Shown here piece by piece: positions 48,732-56,832 of a stretch of 64,000 bases of DNA. Numbering within the stretch: the stretch's first letter is position 1; every line of letters starts with the position of its first letter. The DNA is from Rutidosis leptorrhynchoides (Eukaryota; Streptophyta; Magnoliopsida; Asterales; Asteraceae): NCBI RefSeq assembly GCF_046630445.1, contig NC_092341.1, forward strand, positions 2,890,001 through 2,954,000, written 5' to 3'. The translations under genes were made by a program, and so were the position numbers. Under the pieces are notes generated by a model. That model ran no database searches. It saw only the letters and a list, made by a program, of their open reading frames with translations, and was not told the DNA's origin.

Positions 48732-49274
48732 GTTTAATACTTCGCCAATTGTACTTTTAGGGGGTGACATATATATTTCTTTGTTAAGTTAGTTACCAAG
48801 CGCCCACGGTTAAGCATATACTTTTCATACTGTTTTGAATACTAAATCTCGTGGTCTACATCACATTATTGTTTACAATAAAACTATAGCTCACCAACAC
48901 TCGTGTTGACTTTTTAAAGCATGTTATTTCTCAGGTGCTTAAACGAAATTGCTTCCGCTATAATAGACTTGCTGTGTTAGACTTCCGTTGCATTGTTAGA
49001 GATGTATCTTAAGCATGGACTTTTTATTTTGCATTCACTACTTATGTTTAATTTGCACCATGGTTTGTAATGACCTAAGTGTCACGTACTATTGTTAATG
49101 CTTTCTATTCGTAGAAGCACGTTACTTTTGTAAAACATTTGTCGTTGAGAAAACGTTATCTTTTTGTGAATGCAAAACCTTGTTTTAAAATAGCATATAG
49201 TGTTATACCGTGTAATAGACCTGTTGTTGATGATCCGTACCATGATGATTTTTGGACGGGGCATCACAGTGTAT

Positions 49275-49887
49275 TGGGTCCTTGCCCTTCCGGTGGCGAC
49301 TTCGGGTTTGGACCAGACGATGATCTTCCTGTTGGAGATCTGACTTCAAAAATGGGAGTGAGAATGGTTTTTCAACGATTGGGATCATTTTGAGAAGGTT
49401 CGTGCTCCGTAGCCGATGATATTGCTCCCTTCTCTGATTAGCGGCTCATTTGGCTTAGCGTTATTCCGATAGTTCGTTGTTTTATCGTAATGGGTTAGGT
49501 GCTTCCGTATTTAAGTTTTTAGATTTTAGCATTGTATGTTTTTGTTAGATAGCCTTATTAATTGTTTACTCTCCCTATTGGTGGTGGTTATTTGTTTAGC
49601 TTAACTTGATATTAGGACTCATTATTTAGGCTATAATTCTGATTCGCGATGATTCGGTGTTGCACCTTATTGATATTAGGACTCGTTGTTTATATTATCG
49701 TTATATATGCTACCAAACATCATGAAATTTACTTACTTGTATTGTACCAAAAGTAACGGTATTGGGCTTAATTTTGCTTACTATATATCTTGGGCTTTCT
49801 AACGATTAGCTTGGCACATTATAGGTTGATTTTAACCTCTATAATTGTGTGTACGGTTTATAACAATTTTTAATTTCATACCAAACA

Positions 49888-49926
<39 letters not shown>
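49275..49926 (+). mobile_element. 3' end of a poly(A)-tailed retroposon (LINE or retrocopy)
   Basis: Sequence continuous with 42292-42799 before solo LTR F inserted. It ends in an uninterrupted run of 37 A (49890-49926). A frame reading VLGPCPSGGDFGFGPDDDLP stops at 49391, and then about 500 bases of T-rich non-coding sequence lead to the tail, including the near-repeated GATATTAGGACTC (about 49611 and 49670). A 3' UTR and poly(A) point to reverse transcription of a polyadenylated RNA. I cannot tell a LINE from a processed gene copy, and I found no target duplication. Confidence 0.45.
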
Positions 49927-49928
<2 letters not shown>

Positions 49929-50300
49929 GCTTCAATTGAGCCATCAGATCGCAACCATAATCCTCGTCCTCTCGCTATATTTTCACGCCTCCATCATTGG
50001 TTCAACCATAAATACACCCAAAATTTTGATTACCTATTATTACCGAATAATAAAGTAATAATATTACTAATTAATAATAAGATTACAAATAAAAGCTTCC
50101 ATTTTTCCTTGTAACAGTCGTATTCTGGTGTCGTCGCCGTATTCTCTTCATCTCCTATAACAAAAGGAAACCCACCGAATTCGGGTTGTTACATGAAAGA
50201 TACGAAGATCATTAATCTTAATATCATATATTAATAATAATTCTAGCTACGTACGTACCTAGATCATACATTATTATTATTATTAACAAACCAAATAATA
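49927..50300 (+). promoter_or_regulatory. Upstream region of the DRM1/ARP-like gene
   Basis: 374 bp between the retroposon tail and the start codon. TATAAATA-like elements are not obvious at the expected place. CTAGCTACGTACGTACCTAGATC (about 50243-50265) contains the palindrome-rich ACGTACGT, which includes ACGT cores known for bZIP binding. ATTATTATTATTATTAACAAACC precedes the ATG as a probable leader. Confidence 0.35.
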
Positions 50301-50983
50301 ATGGGTTTTCTTGATCATCTCTGGGATGAAACGCTGGCCGGCCCAAATCCTGACTCGAGTTTAGGCAAACATGGTAAATACAAGTCCCTACGTCTCCCGT
50401 CAGGACCCAATATGATCGTTGCTGGTCAATCCCGTACCGATGTAAACCTTCCCAGCAATATTCTCAGAACAATCAACAACAACAACAACATTTCTGCTTC
50501 CGGGTCCACCCTGTCCTCTCCCTCTGGTTGCACCACCCCGGGTTCCCCCTTCTCGCGTAATTAATTTCATTTACTTTAATTTCTCATTTTAAACAAACTA
50601 TACTTGTTACATACAATCACACCTACATATTTTATACATTTGTTTGTAAAATTGAATCTTGTTCTTGTTTTGTTCATAATCATCATTAATCAGCAACAAG
50701 TCCAGGAGGGAATATCAAGAAGCTGAGTCGAAGAAAGTCGATGCATTCTAAGGAGCCCAAAAGTCCTACGGGTTATGATTGGTTGGCTAATTACATTTCT
50801 CTCTGCATTTCTTTATCTTTATTCTATATAATTTCATCATAGATATTATTTATAATTAACAAATACAGTACATGTTTAACTAATTAAGAAGGCGCTTATA
50901 TACATTGTTGGTTCAGAAAAGGCTAATTTTATTCGCAACATGGTTGTAATTGCAGGATTGTTTTGAGCGCTTTGGAACGTTGA
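50301..50983 (+). CDS. Dormancy/auxin-associated (DRM1/ARP-like) family protein
   Basis: Three exons, 50301-50556, 50694-50781 and 50956-50983, give 123 residues; junctions are C|GTAATT...TCAG|CA, TG|GTTGGC...GCAG|G. The N-terminus MGFLDHLWDETLAGPNPDSSLGK is the conserved family start, and a short Asn run and Ser/Pro-rich middle follow. Exons 2-3 add a basic RRKS segment and end PKSPTGYDWIVLSALER. The YDW/YEW block near the C-terminus is typical, and the IV..AL.R ending fits the short members better than the longer DRM1 ending. The family marks dormant buds and is repressed by auxin or sugar; its biochemical role is unknown. The second donor is weaker, so the C-terminus is less certain than exons 1-2. 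This is the only clear host gene here. Confidence 0.85.
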
Positions 50984-51395
50984 AAGAGACGAATGCATGA
51001 CTTTCTGCTCGGCATGAGACAAAATGCCTTCCATGTGCATATGAGAAACCTATATATTTATATAATAATCTAATGTATATAATGTGTGTATATGTGTGTA
51101 TACATTTTACTACTATATATTTAATATATATTGCAGCCCATGAGATCATCCATGTGGTGCATTATGTATCCTAATTAATCTATTTAATTATCATATATTC
51201 AAAAGTTCAAATGACAACGCAAAATGGATGCGAGAACTGCAATAACTAACGGAATTTGGGGCTTTTCATATGTAAGTAGATAGATTAATGTTGGCGTAGA
51301 GTAAGATTAAAAGCAAAATTGTTTGACAAAACATCAAATTTCCATTCACATGTACACTGTGTTTGATCATGCATATTTTTACCATAGGGTTAATA
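50984..51395 (+). other. 3' flank of the DRM1/ARP-like gene
   Basis: About 410 bp, AT-rich, with TATATA/TGTGTATA repeats at 51060-51130. No gene or terminator motif can be fixed. It probably contains the 3' UTR. The Tat LTR begins near 51396. Confidence 0.4.
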
Positions 51396-51935
51396 TGCTT
51401 GTTCAATACGTAAAGGGGGTTTAAGGATCTTAGAACAAGGCTCTCCGGTCCGGCTATCGTGAATAACCCTGGCCGACATCATGATGTCGGCGGGGTGGCC
51501 AAGTGATTAAGTCCACCTTCGATAACGTTCGTTGATCAGAAGGCCCCATATAAAAGCTGTAGGTGCTAGTCGACAAAGAACTAACCTGTTAGCCTTGAGA
51601 AGACGAGAGATGATGCTGGTTACGTAAGATGTGTGATTGACGATTGTTACGTAACGCTGTTGTGTTGTTAGAATGATAATAAGGGTCTGTATATATAGGC
51701 AAACCCTAATTCTAGAACCATCCGAGATAATGGTAATCTCTTCCATAACCAACTCCCCCGAATCACGGATATAATTATGGAAAAGATACTTACTTGGGTA
51801 TCAAGTAACCGCCGTTCCAGGAACATAGGCATTCGATACGAATCCGCACGCCGCATACCGTATACAAAGTACACGCATACGCCTGCCAGCAAGTGCCCGC
51901 ATACGTATGTATTGCGCATGCAGGTTGCGGTATCA
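51396..51935 (-). repeat. 3' LTR of element H (outer edge approximate)
   Basis: On the - strand it starts TGATACCGCAACC right after the polypurine tract and runs about 540 bp. The distal end is not fixed because the partner LTR is outside the window; TG at 51396 is a guess. It carries TATATATA on the - strand (51690-51697) and a 20-bp perfect palindrome at 51472-51491 (GCCGACATCATGATGTCGGC). Confidence 0.6.
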
Positions 51936-52256
51936 TTATGTCCCCCCAGTTTGATGTTATATGACGCAAGACATATGATATCAAACTATTAAGAGAAAAA
52001 GAAAAAACAAGAAAACGGCTAGCATTTAATTTTCCGCGTGCGTTTCGATGTCATTAAATGCCTGTCACTGTCGCAGAAACCCATTCGGCTGACAAGACGT
52101 AAAGTGACAGTTTGGCAGGCGCGTGTGAGCCACGCGCTCAACACAGGACACATCGAACTGACGCCCACGCGCGTGCAAAAAATATCGATCGTTGATTGCG
52201 TTACACGTGTACAGCCACGATGAAACTCGTTTCACCCCATGACCCCCAAGTTGCAC

Positions 52257-52264
52257 TATAAATA
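52257..52264 (+). promoter_or_regulatory. TATA box of the antisense gene in element H
   Basis: TATAAATA lies 131 bp upstream of the antisense ATG, followed by C/T-rich sequence (TTTCTCCCACATTTCC) suited to a transcription start. The reading direction is opposite to the element's own transcript. Confidence 0.5.
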
Positions 52265-52395
52265 GACATGTTTCTCCCACATTTCCATTTTTCTGCATCA
52301 AGCTTCCTCAATATGCTGCCTATTTGAATTCCGATCAAATTCTAACATTCCGGCCAACATCTAAAAGTTAGTCGTTCTTCGATTACTCATAGAAA

Positions 52396-54399
52396 ATGAC
52401 TAAGGCTAACGAGACATATGTAGATAGTGTAATGTCTATTATAGAGCAGAAGCATATTGATTCTTTAGTTAAACAATACCCACCGCTAGCACAGTATAAT
52501 TCGATGCCTCTCCAGTCTAATCAACGTGCCCACAAACCGCTGGAGAACAAGGTAGCTATATATGAGCATGCATTTAAGCATGGCAATTTTAGGGTGCCCC
52601 CTTCCGACTTCTTTTTAGGCGGTTTAGATCATTTTGGCGTAGGGTTAGGGCAATTACACCCTTACACAATAGGGAAAATTGTACTGTTTGAGATGTGGTG
52701 CGTTGCACTCAACAAGGTGCCCTTAGTTAATGTGTTCTGCCATTTGTACCTCTTAGCCAACCACCACAAATCCTGGTTCACATTCTTCGCCCGTCAAAAC
52801 TTCACCAAAACCCCAAAATCGAATGCGGGTCACTGGAAAGAAACTTTCTTTTTCATTGACCAATCTGTTGTTGGAGCCAACTTTCCACAAACGCTTATCT
52901 GGTGCGAAAGCATGGCTAAGGACGTGAACAAAACCCCCGTCCTTGATGACGAGGAAACGAAGCTGTTAGCGGAGTGCGCTAACGCACAACTTGTGCACCG
53001 ATCATATGGGAACGTTATGCTGCGGTTGGGAAGGATATCAACGCACTGGCCATGGGAGAACATGCGTCCAGCCATAATCACGCCAAATGGCAAGGGTAGG
53101 AATAGTATAAATGCATATGAATATTTAACCACTAGCGTATACATACATGTTCTAATATTGCGCACATGCTTGCAGAGATGAAGATGAAGAAAGTGCTTAC
53201 CGCAGAGGAGATTGCGGCCATCTCCTTCCACAAGCAGAATGTTAATGAGCCGTTTGAGCAGGAGAAGACTGGAGAGAACGAGGTGCAAGCACCTGCCACC
53301 TCCGGAAACAAGCGCAAGGCTGCCGAAGCCACCCAAACCAAGCAGAAGAAGAAGAAGCTAACTCCTAAACAAAAGGAGGACATGCGGAATAACAACTTTG
53401 TCCCCTTCGATCCAGCATCCGCAGAACTTCCTCCTCCTATCACCGGTAAGCATCTATTTTCTTTCGTAAACATTGTACGATTAACTTCATGTGCTAATAA
53501 GTTACTGATATGCAAAGCATATTGAGGAGACGCAGCAGGCGCCACCACAGGAAAATCCGAAACTGGAGGCTACCGCCACGTCAAGGGACAGGGCGATACA
53601 CCTTGACTCTGATTCTACGCCAGTCCCGCCGCCCGGTAGCTTCCGATTGGCAAACCTGGCGCAGCTCACCCAGTCTTCCAACGAGAATGTCGCAGAGCAG
53701 TCTGCGTTTCTGCAACAAATCTTTCCGGCTGAGTTCCGCAATCAGCTAGCCGCACTGCCCTTTCACCAAGCGCTCAATGCCTTCGTCCAGAACGGCCTTG
53801 TGTTCTTTGGTATGTTTGCGGATCGGACCCGCCGCTCCACCAATTTGTATCAGGTGGTCGTGCGGAAAGAAACAGAGTTGGGACTGCTGCAAGAGGGTGT
53901 TGACCAGGTCAAAAAAGACAGGGATGCCGCGGAAGAAGCGCGCAAGTCGGTGGAGGTGACTGCGGCGGAGACAAAGGCCACGCTGATTGAGGAAAGGAAA
54001 AAGAACCGCGAGCTGGTGGGGGCGGTTGACCAGGCTAAGGGGGAGACGGAGCGTCTGCGGATGGAACTGGAAAGGGTGCGCAGGGAGATGGACGATGTGG
54101 TGACTGGCCGCGAGCTAGCGGAGGCAGACTTGTCAAAGCTTCGTACCTCCCTTCCCGTCATCGCGCAGAAGGTAATGGACTCGGGACCCGTCACCGAAAC
54201 GTTCAACGCCTACGTCGATGCGGTGAAAGAGCATGAAAATAACAAGGTCATGCTTGAGGTGATCAAAGGCTGCGACCTCACGCTACCGTACCCTGAGGTT
54301 GTGCGAAAACATTTGAAAGAGGGTACAGCTGAGGCGCTCCTAGAAGCGGAGCAGGCCATCCAGTTCATCCCGATTCCCCTAATAGACGCGTTGCTGTGA
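52396..54399 (+). CDS. Antisense extra gene of Tat element (Transposase_28, 'putative gypsy type transposon' domain)
   Basis: Exon 1, 52396-53095, encodes the conserved domain (PSDFFLGGLDHFGVGLGQLHPYTI, FARQNF, HWKETFFF). Exon 2, from 53176, joins in phase (AAG G|GTAGG...GCAG|AG ATG) and encodes a basic, NLS-like part (NKRKAAEATQTKQKKKKL). Exon 3, from 53518 (HIEETQQAPP) to TGA 54399, has a long heptad-rich coiled coil (about 53850-54150). The second intron is unclear: the strong donor CCG|GTAAGC (53446) gives the wrong phase, while the weaker TTC|GTAAAC (53476) restores it. So either the weak donor is used or the gene carries a frameshift. The domain is common in plant Tat-type elements, and its function is unknown. 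Confidence 0.72.
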
Positions 54400-55193
54400 A
54401 TCCTAATATGCCCATTGATGGGTTTCTCAAGGAGGATTTTTAGATTTTGTTTGTAATCGTTTGCGCCGTAAGTCCTATGCTTAGGCATGCAATTGTAAAT
54501 ACATTATTTGCGCCCTAAGTCCCGTGTTGGGCAGGCATGTGAAACAATGATTCTGTAATAACCTTGGTTGTAATATATGTTATTATATTGTGCATGCGTT
54601 ATGTATTAATTGTTTATATATCGTGAATCAAAACAAATGGTGAACCGCATACCTATGTGCATAGTTAACCAAAACTCATGCGCATACGCAGGTACTGCGT
54701 AAAATAAACCAATATTTTAGCAATTTTACCTTAGTTTAGACTCAAAAGTTACTGCGTTATTGCTTTGTCATGTGCTAGAGGTGCACTTTAGCTGTATGGT
54801 AAGCAACGCAACTAAAAACAAACCAATGCTTTTATACTTTGAGTTCCTCAAGCAAACCAATGCGAGAGTAATTACGCACAAGCAAACCAATGCTTGTAGT
54901 TTTAAGTCGACTTGGCAGCCATCTAGTCTGCGTGGCGCTTGGCTAGGGGAAAGCCAATTCCCTTTACCTGCCGTTAATAACTAGCCTTGCAACCAAACAT
55001 GCTTCTGCCGCACGAGGGCTAGAGGACACCCCTTAAGTAGGCAGGAAACGCATACAAAAAAGAGAGAAATACACATCAAAAATATGCGCGAGTAAATATT
55101 TTAATTGGCATTAATCATGATTACAACCGCGACACATCCAAACGAACGACAAATAATGTGCTAAAATAAAATGGAGTGATCAGGTCCATCCAG
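54400..55193. other. Spacer between the two convergent Tat genes
   Basis: Likely holds the convergent 3' UTRs. A 35-base near-duplication (GCGCC(G)TAAGTCC...GGCATG) occurs at 54464-54490 and 54509-54540. AGCAAACCAATGC occurs three times (about 54820, 54851, 54881; the first lacks AG). No gene supported. Confidence 0.5.
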
Positions 55194-56832
55194 CTACATA
55201 TAACACTTTTTCAACAACGTCGCGTGCCAAGTGCGTTTCACAGGTTTTTCATCTAATGTATCGAGATGGTATGCCCCGGTGTTGCTTGCTTTTTCTACCT
55301 TGTATGGACCTTCCCAACGAGAGCCCAATTTCCCAGTATCCTCCGCATGACTTGCATCGTTCCGACGCCAAACTAAGTCCCCGCACTTATAAGAGCACGA
55401 ACGCACGCGCTGATTGTAGTACTTTGCAATTTTCTGCTTATTATTGGCTTCGTTTACCGCCGCAGAGAGTCTGCGTTCTTCAAGCAGATTAAGATTTCCC
55501 CGCAAAGATTCTGAGTTATTTTGCTCGTCAAAATTCTGTATGCGGAACGTTGGCACCCCAATTTCTGCGGGTACAAGAGCTTCTGATCCATAGACCAAAC
55601 TGAACGAAGTCTCACCAGTGCTTGCTTTGGGTGTTGTTCTATGCGCCCACAAAACTTTTGATAGTTCATCCACCCAACCAATGCGACCATGACCCAATCT
55701 AGCTTTGATTCCAGCCACTATATCCCGGTTGGTGACTTCGCACTGGCCATTCGCCTGCGGATGCGCAACGGAAGTAAAAGTTTGCTTAATATTAAGCTCC
55801 GCGCACCAACTGCGAAAAGGATCCCCCGCAAACTGTGTACCGTTATCACTAACGGTTTCGTTTGGTATGCCGAATCGACAAACAATGTCTTTCCATACAA
55901 AATTTTGCACCCTCTTTCCTAAAATTGTTGCCAGCGGTCGCGCTTCAACCCACTTAGTGAAATAGTCGATTGCAACAATCAAGAATTTGATGTTTCCTGC
56001 GTGTGCAGAGTATGCGTAAGATATTGACGTAAATAGCATATGGTATAAAATAAATGATAATATTACCTCGATCTTTTGGAAATGGTCCGACTATGTCAAT
56101 TGCCCATTTGCAGAATGGCCATGGTGAGGAGACTGGTATCATTAGATACGCAGGTGCTCTGCTGATAGGTGCATGTATTTAGAAAGATTCGCATTGCTTA
56201 ACTATGCACGCGGTATCTGCGTACATAGTGGGCCAATAATAACCTAGCCGCATAATTTTGACACAACAGACCTGTGCCCCGAATGAAGAGCGCATGCACC
56301 TTCATGCACCTCGCGTATAACCTTCTCTGCCTCTTTTGGACCAATGCACCTTAAGTGCGGCCCTAAATAATTTTTTCGATATAGGACGTCACCCTCAAGG
56401 GCGTACAGTGGTGCCTTGGTGCGGACTTTCTTTGCATCAACGGAATCCGTAGGCGAGGTGCCGTCCCGCAGGAAAGCAATAATAGGTGTCATCCATGTTG
56501 AGCTGGATTCCTCAACAAGTGCCACTAAAGGCATCAAAACAATGGATTTCACATGCAGTTCTTCTATAAGAACTTTCTTCCCCAGATGATCAAAGGCCAA
56601 AGCAGCCAATTTGCTCAGCGCATCCGCCTTCTTATTTTGCCCCCGCATGACGTGGGAGATTTGAAAAGCCTCAAACTGGTCAGCAGGGTTATGAACAAGC
56701 GATAAATACTGCTGCATGGCTATATCATGCGCTTCGAAGTCTCCACTGACTTGACTGCATACCAGCTTCGAATCCACGTAAGCGTGCAGAATTTTAACAT
56801 TTAATTTATGCGCAATACGCATACCTGCTAAC
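55194..56832 (-). pseudogene. Second RNase H plus integrase of element H
   Basis: Begins at the junction with element I, inside the plant Tat-specific extra RNase H (AGMRIAHKLNV, YVDSKLVCSQV, RGQNKKADALSKLA). The integrase finger starts HSGHRS. A frameshift near 56255 moves the frame to MRLGYYWPTMYAD...CIVKQC, with a TAA at 56169-56171. The core resumes WPFCKWAIDIVGPFPKDRG, then a 70-nt stretch with GT-AG ends (56066-55997), then NIKFLIVAIDYFTKW. The catalytic D, D35E residues are intact (IDIVGP, SDNGTQF, GQCEVTN). The C-terminus ends KRTWHATLLKKCYM, with no chromodomain. Confidence 0.85.

Larger units (their letters stand above)
42800..49268 (+). mobile_element. Solo LTR F, interrupted by solo LTR G
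   Basis: Starts TGTAACGACCC and ends CATCACA, with GTGTAT on both sides (42794-42799 and 49269-49274). No internal region is present. Excluding G it is about 3.0 kb. Promoter and leader-like landmarks include TC-rich sequence (43500-43560) followed by the hairpin array 43633-44367 and then TTCTCAGGTGCTTAA...GCTTCCGCT near 48930, a segment shared with LTRs A, E and G. A C17 tract lies at 43406-43422. Recombination between two LTRs is the usual origin of solo LTRs. Confidence 0.8.
51396..56832 (-). mobile_element. Element H: Tat-lineage Ty3/Gypsy element, 3' half, interrupted by element I
   Basis: On the - strand the order is: second RNase H, integrase (55194-56832), an antisense extra gene (52396-54399), polypurine tract (51942-51949, ACTGGGGGGA), 3' LTR. 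This order, including the extra ORF between integrase and 3' LTR, is known for Tat-group elements. The 5' half lies beyond element I and outside the window. Coding decay (frameshift, stop) shows it is inactive. Confidence 0.82.

Noticed and set aside
49203-49388. Possible continuation of a protein across 42799/49275
   Set aside because: Frames on the two sides do not give one recognisable domain when joined; I could not support a coding gene.
50109-50195. Small MITE suggested by TGTAACA...TGTTACA ends
   Set aside because: The inverted ends are only 7-8 bases and I see no target duplication; probably chance.
53850-54206. Serine-rich antisense frame over the Tat extra gene
   Set aside because: Opposite-strand reading of the coiled-coil exon; composition follows codon bias of the real frame.
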